A stretch of DNA of 64,000 nucleotides from Pseudomonas sp. LS44 (GCF_024730785.1 NZ_CP102830.1:4192001-4256000); one strand, 5' to 3'; shown: positions 8,101-18,170, numbered from the stretch's first letter. Translations and numbers: made by a program. The notes: generated by a model not told the origin, from the letters alone.

Positions 8101-8926
8101 TTTGCGGGGCGAGGCCGATCAGCTCATGCATTGCCGACGGCACCAGGGTCAAGGTGGACAGGGCCAAGCCGCTCAACGCGGCTCCACAGAACGCGCCCGG
8201 CAAGCCCCAGCGCAAAGCCAGGCCGAGCAGCACCAGGCCCATCAGCGGCAGCGCGAACGGCAGCGGCAGCACGTTGAGCAGCCCCGGCAGGCCCACCAAC
8301 AGTACCAGCAGCAGCGGCCAGGGCGGCAGGCAGCGCAACGGCTCGGCCAGCGGTAGCCGGCTGCCGCCCGGCGGGGTCGCCACCCAGCCGGGCTGGCGCA
8401 ACCACAGGGTGCCGTAGGTAAGCAGTGGCGGCGCCACCACCAGAATAATCAGACTATCGAGCAGCCACTGGCTGAGACTGACCGGCGCCCAGTTGTCGAC
8501 CTGCAGATGGCCACTGAGCAGCAGGGTGGCTTGCAAGCCCAGCGCCAGCAGGGTCACCGGGACCAGCCCGCCGAGCAGGATGAAGCGCAGCAGTTGGTTG
8601 ATATTCGGCAAGGCGACATCGAAGTCGTCGCGCCGCAGCAACAGCCAGGCGACACCGATAGCCAAGGTTTCCGGCAGTGCGTAAAGCGGCGCCCAGGCCC
8701 ACGGCAGATTCCACAGCGGCACGCACACCAGGGCGTTCAGATAGACCGCCGGAAGCACCCGCGGCCCCCACCAGAGCACGAACACCAAGCCGAGGGCGAA
8801 CGGCAGATACCAGAGGGCGATCCCATCGATCTGCTGGGTGAGATAGGAGAGCCAGGAAGCGAGATGGAGCAACGGCAGGGGCAGCCACCAAGTCCATTTG
8901 GGTCGTCGGTCGTGAACGGCGAGCAT
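5141..8926 (-). CDS. Membrane LOV/PAS-GGDEF-EAL c-di-GMP turnover protein
   Basis: A 1261-residue inner-membrane regulator of cyclic-di-GMP. Residues 1-300 are a multi-pass hydrophobic region like MASE1. Residues about 315-430 form a LOV-type PAS domain with GQNCRFLQG; Cys363 is in the flavin-adduct position, followed by RNYRKNGSLFWN. Three more PAS domains follow (about 440-560, 563-685, 690-810). The GGDEF domain (about 815-975) has an intact GGDEF and an RAED inhibitory site five residues before it. The EAL domain (about 985-1250) reads EVL for EAL but keeps the catalytic Glu, NLS, LEITEG, DDFGTGYSS, KIDRSF and AEGVEN. Both synthesis and hydrolysis look possible, and blue-light control is inference. 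The layout recalls E. coli YegE and PAO1 PA1181. Confidence 0.93.
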   Translation of the reverse strand: MLAVHDRRPKWTWWLPLPLLHLASWLSYLTQQIDGIALWYLPFALGLVFVLWWGPRVLPAVYLNALVCVPLWNLPWAWAPLYALPETLAIGVAWLLLRRDDFDVALPNINQLLRFILLGGLVPVTLLALGLQATLLLSGHLQVDNWAPVSLSQWLLDSLIILVVAPPLLTYGTLWLRQPGWVATPPGGSRLPLAEPLRCLPPWPLLLVLLVGLPGLLNVLPLPFALPLMGLVLLGLALRWGLPGAFCGAALSGLALSTLTLVPSAMHELIGLAPQISALHVSVLLLLFAALLVGRSLSDLRMALGRGVDVQQQLALANVALEASPTGVSIADARQADLPLIYCNAAFERISGYTREEILGQNCRFLQGRDRNQSELQRLRSALQQGESCQVVLRNYRKNGSLFWNEIILAPMRDGQGISHFVALQHDVSARETQGVELAKRREELLRQTHLLAQTEAIADIGGWVLNLRDSSMFWSEGCFRIFELDPSGVTPSLEQTLRYFDDENRRQFEQALARTLEHDAPFDLELRLLSARGNSRYVRIKGLAERDGDQAIRLYGALQDLSMRKRAEEQLRERDEWLRLFFEAPLIGMAMIDPQRLWLEVNTKLCQVLGRSRDELCGSTWSAITHADDLALEEPLFEAVKAGTREDYEVEKRFLRADASVVYTRLSLRAVRDAQGCLEACLVLVEDITARRDAEARYRTLVEHAPEAILMFDTQRGIVEANENAVRLLGLPRGQLIGRMPTSFSPLLQPDGRPSLEVARAYARAALEGETPVFEWLMRDAAGRQRPCEVRLVRLPGGERPLVRLSVTDISERQRYQREIERLAFSDELTGLPNRRLLLDRLQQAMAREHRESSFGALLFIDLDHFKTVNDSLGHPVGDALLREVTARLAGCLRAEDTLARLGGDEFVVLLEALGDSPAAAGEHAAEVGEKLLASLLGSYQIDQHELSVSASIGIALHPLGTQGAADVLKQADTAMYRAKHGGRNALHFFAPEMQAVIDQRLLLQSELRQAMARGQLHLVFQPQLALASGEVAGAEVLLRWRHPERGEIPPSQFIPLAEDTGLIQELGAWVLENACTVLARWHAQWPQLVLAVNLSPRELRQTGLVARVSDCLQRHRLPASVLELEITEGVLLEDVDQCIAAMHALKALGVRFAIDDFGTGYSSLTYLKRLPLDRLKIDRSFISDLENEGSGRMLVETILVIARNLGLECIAEGVENHAQAEHLRLHDCALGQGYYFGEPMDEATFAGWLGAYQRTSTHV

Positions 8927-9085
8927 GCTGACCTCTTGTCATTCTGCCGGATCAGCATAGGACATGATCCGCGCGAACATCCTTGAGCGCTCGCGACGGA
9001 CTGACGCGGAGCCACCCGTCTTAGGTTTGGCGACTGTCCGGCAGGCTTGCCGTAGGGTCGACGACCACTCTCCAGGAGCGCCGCC

Positions 9086-10078
9086 ATGCTGCGCCTGCAC
9101 ATCGTCCTGAGCCTGCTCTTGCTCGCCGGCTGCGCTCGCGACCCCGGCGGCCTGCCGCTGTGGCGCGAGACCGCGGTCGCAGCGCCGAAGCTGCAATACC
9201 TCGGCGTCGGCGGCTACCTGCTGCGCTGGCGCGGCGAAGCCCTGCTGTTCGCGCCATCGTTCAGCAACCCGGCGACGCTCGGCCTGCCGCCGCTACGGGT
9301 GGTCGCCGACGACGCACGGATCGATGCGCTGATGCCGCCGGCAGCCGACGCCGGCATGCTGCTGGTCGGCCATGCCCACTACGATCACCTGCTCGACGTG
9401 CCACGCGTGCTGCTCAAGCACGCGCCGCAAGCGAAGGTCTACGGCTCGAAGACCATGGGCCACATCCTCGCTGCGGTGATCCCACGCTCACGCATCGTCG
9501 ACGCCGAGACCGACATGGCCCGGGGCCTGACGCCCGGCCGATGGTTCGATTCGCCCCACAAGCGCTTCCGCGTCATGGCCATCGAGAGCGAGCACGCGCC
9601 GCACATCGCCGGCCTCAAGTTCCTCGGCGGCAGCTACACGCACGACCTCAAGGCACTGCCCGCCAGTATCTGGGGCTGGAAGGAAGGCCAGACGCTGGCC
9701 TTCCTGGTGGACCTGCTCGACACACAGGGCCGGCCGGTCTACCGCTTGCACTACCAGGACGCCGCCAGTACCCCGCCGCTGGGCTTCCCACCGCTGCTGC
9801 CGGACGCCAAACGGGTCGACGTGGCAATCCTCTGCGTCGGCTCGTGGAATCAGGTGCCTGGCTATCCGAACGCGCTGCTGCGTTTGCTGCGACCGCGCCT
9901 GGCGGTGCTCGGCCACTGGGAGGACTTCTTCGGCAGTGATCCGCAGCAACCGCAGGCACTGCGCTTGCTCGACGAACAGGGCATCGTCGCCGCTACCCGC
10001 AGCCACCTGCCGGCCGACGGCCGAGCAGTGATGCCCGTACCGTTCGCCGAAGTGCCGCTCCCCGCGCCGCCACGCTAG
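9086..10078 (+). CDS. Lipoprotein with metallo-beta-lactamase-fold hydrolase domain
   Basis: A 330-residue predicted lipoprotein. The N-terminus is a short hydrophobic signal with lipobox LLLAGC, so mature Cys15 would be lipidated. The metal-binding motif HAHYDH near residue 96 is the H-x-H-x-D-H signature of metallo-beta-lactamase-fold hydrolases; later histidines (ESEHAPH, LGHWEDFF) may complete the site. Substrate is unknown. The start follows AGGAG eight bases upstream. The TAG stop lies inside the left end of a repeat element (10076-10237). The gene is divergent from the LOV-GGDEF-EAL gene across a 159-base spacer with no site I could identify. Confidence 0.85.
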   Translation: MLRLHIVLSLLLLAGCARDPGGLPLWRETAVAAPKLQYLGVGGYLLRWRGEALLFAPSFSNPATLGLPPLRVVADDARIDALMPPAADAGMLLVGHAHYDHLLDVPRVLLKHAPQAKVYGSKTMGHILAAVIPRSRIVDAETDMARGLTPGRWFDSPHKRFRVMAIESEHAPHIAGLKFLGGSYTHDLKALPASIWGWKEGQTLAFLVDLLDTQGRPVYRLHYQDAASTPPLGFPPLLPDAKRVDVAILCVGSWNQVPGYPNALLRLLRPRLAVLGHWEDFFGSDPQQPQALRLLDEQGIVAATRSHLPADGRAVMPVPFAEVPLPAPPR

Positions 10079-10237
10079 CAGGCTGTTGAAAAATGTAGGC
10101 GAGGCAGCCGAGACAAGGCAAAAACGGCCGAAAAAGCGCAGTTTACGTGTTGTAAATGAGCATTTTGACTGGGCTCGCACGCGAGGCCGTTTTTAACGCC
10201 GTATCGGCAACGCAGGTAGTTTTTCAGCGGCCTGCTA
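10076..10237. repeat. MITE-like element with TAGCAGGC...GAAAAA inverted ends (family E, copy 1)
   Basis: The left end reads TAGCAGGCTGTTGAAAAA, and the right end is its near reverse complement, TTTTTCAGCGGCCTGCTA. The core contains GCGCAGTTTAC and TAAATGAGCATTTTG, shared in reverse orientation with the copies at 47366-47511 and 33023-33245. It fills the space between two convergent genes, and both use the TAG in its ends as stop codon. No transposase is present. Confidence 0.85.
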
Positions 10238-11548
10238 GGCAGCGTCGCGCGGCAGCAGCAAGCCCAGCGGCAGGCACACCCGCGCTTCCAGTCCGCCGCC
10301 GGCGCGGTTGCGCAACTCGACGCTGCCGCCATGCTGGGCGGCGATGCGCTTGACGATCGCCAGCCCCAACCCGGTACCGCGTCCGCCACGCGCCTTATCA
10401 CCGCGGATAAACGGATTGAAGATGTTCTCCAGCTCGGCCGGATCGAGACCCGCGCCGCGATCCAGGACGCTGAGCACCACGTAGGGCGCGCTGCTGTCGG
10501 CGGCCACCGAAGCAGCCACCTCCACCGATGAACCACCATGGTTGAGGGCGTTTTCGATCAGATTGTTGAGCATCCGCTTGATCGACACGCGGCGCAGCGG
10601 CATGGCCGGCATCGGCTCCACGCACAGGCGCACGCGGGATTCGCCCTGGTTGAACGGCGCCACCACCTCGCAGACCAGATCGGTCAGGTCGGCCTCCTCG
10701 ACCCGCTCGTCGCGGCCATCACGAATAAAGGCGAGGAACTGGTCGAGAATCGAGTCCATGTCTTCGATGTCGCGGACCATGTCGTCGGTCAGTTCGGAAT
10801 CATTGTCGAGCAGCTCGAGCGACAGGCGCAGGCGAGTCAGCGGCGTGCGCAAGTCATGGGAGACCCCGGCGAGCATCAGTTCGCGCTCGCGGGCGGCCTG
10901 TTCGACGTCTTCGGCCATCTGGTTGAAGGCGCGGTAGACCTCGGTCATCTCGCTCGGCGTGTCGCTGATCGGCAGGCGCACGCTGCGGCCCTGGCCGAGG
11001 CCGCGGGCGGCGAACACCAGGCGTTTGAGCGGCGCGCTGAGTTGGCGTACGAAAATCCACGCCGCTGCGGTGGACAGCACGCCGATGGCCAGGAACCAGC
11101 CGAGCACGCTCCAGATTTTCTGCCCGCGCAGCGGGTGCGGGTACAGCGGCACCTCGACCCAGCCTGCGCCAAGGCTCGGCGCGCGCACCCACAACGCCGA
11201 CGGCTGGTGGACGCGCAGGCGCACCTCGGTGTCCGGGCCCAGCTCCATGCGCATCTGTCGTTGGAACACGTCGGTGTATGGCCAGTGGTACTCGCCCGCC
11301 GGCGCCTCGTTATCGGCGCGCCAGCGCAGGCCAGCGGCCTTGGCCACTTCCTCGCGCGATTCGGCGTGGGTCGCCCAGTAGGCGCGCAGGGTCAGCGCCG
11401 CGCCGTGGCTGTACTGGCGGTCGACCAACACGTCTTCGTTCATCAGCAGATAAACCAGGGTCAGCGCCTTGGAAAACAGCACGACGATCAGCACCAGCCA
11501 GAGGGTGCGGGCGAAGAAGCTTTGCGGGAACCAGACTGGGGTTTTCAT
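10235..11548 (-). CDS. envZ: EnvZ/AmgS sensor histidine kinase
   Basis: Inner-membrane sensor kinase of the OmpR family, equivalent by gene order to PAO1 AmgS, which governs envelope stress and aminoglycoside tolerance. The 437-residue product starts MKTPVWFPQSFF; an upstream frame extension of 29 residues runs into a repeat and is rejected. Two membrane segments (about 13-36 and 146-168) flank a periplasmic domain. HAMP lies about 165-220. The phosphorylated His231 sits in GVSHDLRTPLTRL. ATP-binding boxes are NLIENALNHGG, DRGAGL and GGRGTGLGLAI. Cognate ompR lies upstream, separated by an unusual repeat-filled 126-base gap. Its stop TAG belongs to the repeat end. Confidence 0.95.
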   Translation of the reverse strand: MKTPVWFPQSFFARTLWLVLIVVLFSKALTLVYLLMNEDVLVDRQYSHGAALTLRAYWATHAESREEVAKAAGLRWRADNEAPAGEYHWPYTDVFQRQMRMELGPDTEVRLRVHQPSALWVRAPSLGAGWVEVPLYPHPLRGQKIWSVLGWFLAIGVLSTAAAWIFVRQLSAPLKRLVFAARGLGQGRSVRLPISDTPSEMTEVYRAFNQMAEDVEQAARERELMLAGVSHDLRTPLTRLRLSLELLDNDSELTDDMVRDIEDMDSILDQFLAFIRDGRDERVEEADLTDLVCEVVAPFNQGESRVRLCVEPMPAMPLRRVSIKRMLNNLIENALNHGGSSVEVAASVAADSSAPYVVLSVLDRGAGLDPAELENIFNPFIRGDKARGGRGTGLGLAIVKRIAAQHGGSVELRNRAGGGLEARVCLPLGLLLPRDAA

Positions 11549-11567
11549 AACGCGATCACAGGTGAAT

Positions 11568-11671
11568 GCAGGGTGGGTTAGCCGCGCAGCGGCGTAACCC
11601 ACCGTACGGCCCGGAGGGACGCCAGACTTGAACACCTTTGGTGGGTTACGCCTTCGGCTAACCCACCCTAC
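11568..11671. repeat. Paired palindromic repeat (family B) between ompR and envZ
   Basis: One unit, AGGGTGGGTTAGCCGCGC followed by GGCGTAACCCACC, lies at 11568-11602. A second, inverted unit, GTGGGTTACGCC...GGCTAACCCACCCTAC, lies at 11641-11671. Together they can form two hairpins or one long one inside the ompR-envZ transcript. Confidence 0.8.
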
Positions 11672-11674
11672 GAC

Positions 11675-12406
11675 TTATTTGCTGCCATCGGGCACGAACA
11701 CATAACCGACGCCCCAGACCGTCTGGATATAGCGCGGCTTCGACGGATCGGGTTCGATCAGCCGGCGCAGGCGTGAGATCTGCACATCGATGGAGCGCTC
11801 CAGGGCATCCCACTCGCGACCGCGGGCGAGATTCATCAACTTGTCGCGGGTCAGCGGCTCACGGGCGTGCTGGACCAGGGCCTTGAGCACGGCGAATTCG
11901 CCAGTGGTGAGCATGTGCGTTTCTTCGCCCTTCTTCAGCTCGCGGGTGGCGAGGTACAGCTGATAGTCGCCAAAGCTGACCATCGCGTCCTCGCTGTCCG
12001 GCGCGCCGGGTACCGGGGTGGCCTGGCGGCGCAGCACGGCCTTGATCCGCGCCAACAGCTCGCGCGGGTTGAAGGGCTTGGCCAGGTAATCGTCGGCACC
12101 GAGTTCCAGGCCCTGGATACGACTGCTCTCGTCGCCCTTGGCGGTGAGCATGATGATCGGCACCTGGTTGTTCGTCGAGCGCAGCCGCCGGCATGCCGAC
12201 AGGCCATCCTCGCCCGGCAGCATCAGGTCGAGGACCACCAACTGGAACAGCTCGCGAGCTAGCAGACGGTCCATCTGCTCGACGTTTTCCACCGAGCGGA
12301 CCCGATAACCCTGTTCGTCGAGGAAGCGCTCGAGCAGGCGACGCAGGCCCGGATCGTCATCCACGATAAGAATTTTTTCGCCTTCAACTGGGGCAATGCT
12401 GCTCAT
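11675..12406 (-). CDS. ompR: OmpR/AmgR response regulator
   Basis: DNA-binding response regulator partnered with the adjacent sensor kinase. The 243-residue product starts MSSIAPVEGEKILIVDDD; nine residues of possible upstream extension are judged untranslated. The receiver domain spans about 10-125, with the acidic pocket VDDD near residue 16, phosphoacceptor Asp60 in VVLDLMLPGEDG, and conserved LTAK and LAKPF. The winged-helix effector domain spans about 145-240, with LTTGEFAVLKAL and SIDVQISRLRRLIEPDP. Length and motifs match OmpR. It reads first in the operon, divergent from tex across a 260-base region. Confidence 0.96.
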   Translation of the reverse strand: MSSIAPVEGEKILIVDDDPGLRRLLERFLDEQGYRVRSVENVEQMDRLLARELFQLVVLDLMLPGEDGLSACRRLRSTNNQVPIIMLTAKGDESSRIQGLELGADDYLAKPFNPRELLARIKAVLRRQATPVPGAPDSEDAMVSFGDYQLYLATRELKKGEETHMLTTGEFAVLKALVQHAREPLTRDKLMNLARGREWDALERSIDVQISRLRRLIEPDPSKPRYIQTVWGVGYVFVPDGSK

Positions 12407-12548
12407 ACAGGCTCCTTGGAAATCACTCGCCATTATGGCCCAGGCGCCAAACGGCGCGGGCGGCGCATTCGTTAGCAGATTTGTCCCACCATACCCGGCC
12501 GCCGGTCATCAGCCCGGCGCATTTGCGAGCGACAGCGGAAGGGCTGGT

Positions 12549-12607
12549 TATAATGCCGGCCCTTTTGCAGGCTGGGTAACCCCAGATAACCGAGCATCAT
12601 GGTTATC
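12549..12607 (+). promoter_or_regulatory. Candidate tex promoter -10 and leader hairpin
   Basis: A perfect TATAAT lies at 12549-12554, 112 bases before the tex start; no good -35 is seen at 17 bases, so the promoter is only probable. Downstream, GATAACC (12585-12591) and GGTTATC (12601-12607) form a perfect dyad with a nine-base loop that would sit in the 5' leader. The remainder of the ompR-tex gap shows nothing else. Confidence 0.4.
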
Positions 12608-12666
12608 AATAGCCTGATCGTGGCAAGCGCGGCTTGTCTTTCTTTTGTCAGTGTCAAGGTAGTCAT

Positions 12667-15011
<2,345 letters not shown>

Positions 15012-15012
<1 letters not shown>

Positions 15013-15395
15013 TGGATACGCCAGAATCCAACGCCGGCAGCGCCTTCAGTCGCCTGCTCGGGCTGGAAATCGTTTCCGCCGCAGAAGGCCGCGCCGAAGT
15101 GCACATGAAGATGCACGACGGCCTCGGCAACGTGCACGGCAAAATGCATGGTGGCGCGCTGTTCTCACTGATCGACACCGCCATGGGCCAGGCCTGCCAC
15201 AGCCTGAGCGGCGGTGAAGCGGTCAGCGTCACCCTGGAAAGCAAGATCAACTACATCCGCCCGGTGAGTGCCGGCGAACTGGTCTGCCGCGCCTGGGTAC
15301 TGCATGCCGGCAAGCGCACTCTGGTGGTCGAGGCGGATACCTATCAGGGCGAAAAACTGGTCGCCAAGGCACAGGCAACTTTTTCGCGGATCTGA
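15012..15395 (+). CDS. PaaI-family hotdog-fold thioesterase
   Basis: A 127-residue hotdog-fold protein of the PaaI/phenylacetic-acid thioesterase type, predicted to hydrolyse an acyl-CoA; the substrate is unknown. The family core NVHGKMHGGALFSLIDTAMG spans about residues 37-56, followed by VSVTLESKINYIRP. The ATG shares its A with the tex stop (TGATG), so translation is coupled to tex. The same pair occurs in PAO1 (PA5201-PA5202) as I recall it. No signal peptide. Confidence 0.9.
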
Positions 15396-15410
15396 ATTCG
15401 ATCGGCGTAC

Positions 15411-15550
15411 TGGCGGCCAACGGCGGGCTGTTCGCTACGCTCCTGAGCGGCCGGCGCTCCGACCCGCCCTGCATCCTGCGTGGCGGTGGCTAGGCAGTCA
15501 CGTGGCATATGCTCAAACAGGCAGGGCGTACTCGCGAAGCAGTACGCCAA
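15411..15550. repeat. Degenerate copy of family C repeat
   Basis: The segment holds GGGCTGTTCGCTACGCTCCTGAG near 15424-15446 and GGCGTACTCGCGAAGCAGTACGCC near 15527-15550, the two palindromes of family C found intact at 17938-18073 and 36855-36985. The rest of the 320-base gap between the thioesterase gene and gshA (15396-15715) has no gene I can support. A GAAGGA ribosome binding site precedes gshA. Confidence 0.6.
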
Positions 15551-15715
15551 TGGCCAGCACTCAGGCGCCGCCACGCTCAACTCGATCTACAGTGCTCGGA
15601 TAACCGAGCGGTTCACCAGCCTCACCCGCTCAGGCGACCACGCCAGCGTCTCAACCTTGTAGAACACGAAATCCACCCCCATATTGGGGCGACTGCCGTG
15701 TGAAGGAATACCATC

Positions 15716-17299
15716 TTGAGCGAGCTTCTCAACCGCCGTCTGACCCTGCTGGGCGAGCGCCCCAATCTCGATCTGCTCAACCAGTGCCTGCACGGTATCG
15801 AGCGCGAATGCCTGCGCGTCGACGCCAATGGCCAACTGGCGCTGACCCCGCATTCGCCGGCGCTGGGCTCGGCGCTGACCCATGCGCAGATCACCACCGA
15901 TTACTCGGAATCGCTGCTGGAGTTCATCACCCCAACCGAAACCGACCCGGCGGATACCCTCGCCGATCTCGAGCGCGTGCACCGCTTCGCCTACAGCAAG
16001 CTCGGCGACGAATACGTGTGGAGCGCCTCGATGCCCTGTCCGCTGCCCAGCGAGGAGGACATTCCCATCGCCCGCTACGGCAGCTCGCACATCGGCCGCC
16101 TCAAGTACGTGTACCGCAAGGGCCTGGCCCTGCGTTATGGCAAGACCATGCAATGCATCGCCGGCATCCACTACAACTTCTCGCTGCCCGAAACGTTGTG
16201 GCCACTGCTGCAAGCCAGCGAAGGCAACCGCGACAGCGTCCGCGACTACCAGTCGGAAAGCTACATCGCGCTGATCCGCAATTTCCGCCGCTACAGCTGG
16301 CTGCTGATGTACCTGTTCGGCGCCTCGCCGGCGCTGGATGCCGGCTTCATGCGCGGCCGCCCACACCAGCTCAAACAGCTCGACGCCGACACCCTGTATC
16401 TGCCCTACGCGACCAGCCTGCGGATGAGCGACCTGGGCTACCAGAGCAGCGCCCAGAGCGGCCTGACGCCGTGCTACAACGACCTGGCCAGCTATACCGA
16501 CAGCCTGCGCAAGGCGGTGTCCACGCCGTACCCGGAATACGCGCGGATCGGCACCAAGCGCGACGGCGAATGGCTGCAACTGAACACCAACGTGATCCAG
16601 ATCGAAAACGAGTACTACTCGAGCATCCGTCCCAAGCGCGTGACCTACACCGGCGAACGGCCGATCGAGGCGCTGATGGCGCGCGGCGTGCAGTACATCG
16701 AAGTACGCTGCCTGGACATCAACCCGTTCCTGCCGCTGGGCATCGACCTGGAGGAAGCGCGGTTCCTCGACGCCTTCCTGCTGTTCTGCGCCTTGCAGGA
16801 CAGCCCGCTACTGGCCAACGGCGAATGCCACGCGAGCACCGACAACTTCCTCAAGGTGGTCAAGGAAGGCCGTCGTCCAGGCCTGCACCTGCAACGCCGC
16901 GGCGCGCCGGTCAGCCTGCAGGACTGGGGGATGGAACTGCTCGAGCAGATTCGCCCGTTCGCCGAGCTGCTCGATCGTAGTCACGGCGGCAGCGCGCATG
17001 TCGAGTCACTGGCCGCGCAACACGCCAAGCTCGCCGATCCGGACCTGACGCCCTCGGCCCAGGTCCTCGCCAACTTGCAGCGGAACGGTGAAAGCTTCAG
17101 CGCCTTCGCCTTGCGGCAGAGCCGCGCGCACGCCGAATACTTCCGCGGCACACCGCTGGATGCCGCCCAGCAAGCCGAATTCGAAGCACTGGCGCGCCAG
17201 TCGCTGGCCGAGCAAGCGGCACTGGAGGTGGAGCAGGTTGGCGATTTCGATGCGTTCGTCGCCAGTTATCAGGCCAGCATCCTCGGTCTGGCGGTTTAG
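15716..17299 (+). CDS. gshA: Glutamate--cysteine ligase
   Basis: First, rate-limiting enzyme of glutathione synthesis: joins L-glutamate and L-cysteine using ATP, in the cytoplasm. The 527-residue product fits the proteobacterial GshA type. Recognisable parts are [15 protein letters not shown] near residue 25, [14 protein letters not shown] near residue 60, the [12 protein letters not shown] segment near residue 150 and [14 protein letters not shown] near residue 330. The start is TTG at 15716, supported by GAAGGA eight bases upstream. The TAG stop coincides with the first three bases of a terminal-inverted-repeat element (17297-17565), yet the length looks normal. Confidence 0.96.
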   Translation: MSELLNRRLTLLGERPNLDLLNQCLHGIERECLRVDANGQLALTPHSPALGSALTHAQITTDYSESLLEFITPTETDPADTLADLERVHRFAYSKLGDEYVWSASMPCPLPSEEDIPIARYGSSHIGRLKYVYRKGLALRYGKTMQCIAGIHYNFSLPETLWPLLQASEGNRDSVRDYQSESYIALIRNFRRYSWLLMYLFGASPALDAGFMRGRPHQLKQLDADTLYLPYATSLRMSDLGYQSSAQSGLTPCYNDLASYTDSLRKAVSTPYPEYARIGTKRDGEWLQLNTNVIQIENEYYSSIRPKRVTYTGERPIEALMARGVQYIEVRCLDINPFLPLGIDLEEARFLDAFLLFCALQDSPLLANGECHASTDNFLKVVKEGRRPGLHLQRRGAPVSLQDWGMELLEQIRPFAELLDRSHGGSAHVESLAAQHAKLADPDLTPSAQVLANLQRNGESFSAFALRQSRAHAEYFRGTPLDAAQQAEFEALARQSLAEQAALEVEQVGDFDAFVASYQASILGLAV

Positions 17300-17565
17300 G
17301 GTCTGTTAACGCTACTGACACGGCCGCGCCGGAGCCTGTTTTTGCGCGAGGCAAGGCACGAGATGCAAGGTTTGGCATTCCAAATGAGCATCGAGAAACG
17401 CAGCATCGCGCAAAAACTGGCCCGTCCCGCAGGGTTGCGCGGGAAATGGCCCCCGCTGTCGTTCCAGGACTTGCCAAGGGAATGACCATTGCCTGCGTCC
17501 TGCGCCTAACCGGGGGCCATTTCTCGCTGCAACGCGGCTCGCGTCAGTAGCGTTAACAGGCCCTA
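17297..17565. mobile_element. 269-base non-autonomous element with 23-base terminal inverted repeats
   Basis: The left end (17297-17319) begins TAGGGTCTGTTAACGCTACT, and the right end (17543-17565) is its reverse complement with one mismatch over 23 bases. A second inner dyad, AAATGGCCCCC (17444-17454) and GGGGGCCATTT (17512-17522), is perfect. No open frame for a transposase is seen. Together with 17566-17690 it fills the gap from gshA to the RMF-like gene. Confidence 0.85.
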
Positions 17566-17690
17566 GCTCAGCAAAAAAGTCGACCCCGTCACAAACAGAG
17601 CACGCGCAGGCCGGGGCGGGATTAGCGGCACAGTCAGCAATGCATGCTCCCGCTACGATAAGTTCTGAGTGAACAACGCGAGCCCGCGCC

Positions 17691-17909
17691 ATGGAGCCTA
17701 CCGAGGCCCTCCCCGATAACGACCTGCCCACCGATCGCAAGTGGAGCCTGGAAAGCCTCAACAAGGCTTATCAGCAAGGCTACATGGCCGGTCTCACCGG
17801 CCATCCGCCCAAGCAACAGTCCTACGGCGCCGAAGTGCTCGCCGCCGCCTGGGAAGCCGGTTGGGATGACGGCGAAGAGCAATACCAGCGCCTGCTGAAA
17901 AGCGCCTGA
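17691..17909 (+). CDS. Small RMF-like (ribosome modulation factor family) protein
   Basis: A 72-residue protein whose core, LNKAYQQGYMAGLTGHPP followed by AAWEAGWDDG, resembles ribosome modulation factor: two aromatic-glycine motifs, AyQqGYxAG and W..GW. RMF dimerises and silences 70S ribosomes in stationary phase; whether this paralogue does so is unknown. It differs from true RMF in an acidic N-terminus (MEPTEALPDNDLPTD), in lacking the CPY segment and in being less basic. A small gene in the same place between gshA and argA exists in PAO1 as I recall. It is flanked by repeats on both sides, so it is probably monocistronic. Confidence 0.75.
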   Translation: MEPTEALPDNDLPTDRKWSLESLNKAYQQGYMAGLTGHPPKQQSYGAEVLAAAWEAGWDDGEEQYQRLLKSA

Positions 17910-17937
17910 AGCCACACCTTGGGGGTTTCTCCCTGAT

Positions 17938-18073
17938 CGGGATGGGTCGAGCGCAGCAGCGATGCCCATCGAACCGACTGCGCCAGGTCGTAGGGCGTAC
18001 TCGCGCAGCAGTACGCCAAGGCGGCAGAAATGTGCGGCGGACTGTTCGCTACGCTCCTGAGTCCGCCCTACAG
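17938..18073. repeat. Intact family C repeat, about 130 bases
   Basis: It contains GATGGGTCGAGCGCAGC, the palindrome GGCGTACTCGCGCAGCAGTACGCC and the palindrome GCGGACTGTTCGCTACGCTCCTGAGTCCGCC. Read in reverse it is nearly identical to 36855-36985. An unrelated short dyad (GCCCGGATGCAATCCGGG, family G) follows at 18096-18113. Nothing else is seen in the gap 17910-18170. Confidence 0.85.
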
Positions 18074-18170
18074 CCAACCCACCCGAATCCTCAGTAGCCC
18101 GGATGCAATCCGGGAACCGGCGCGCGATACGCCGGCTCCTTTCACATCCCAACCGCACGTCTCCTGCTGC

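Noticed and set aside
12520..12554. TTGCGA as the -35 partner of TATAAT before tex
   Set aside because: Spacing is 20 bases, too long for a standard promoter, so only the -10 is listed.
15411..18113. Regularly repeated palindromes as a CRISPR array
   Set aside because: Units are scattered, palindromic and of several families; there are no regular spacers and no cas genes.
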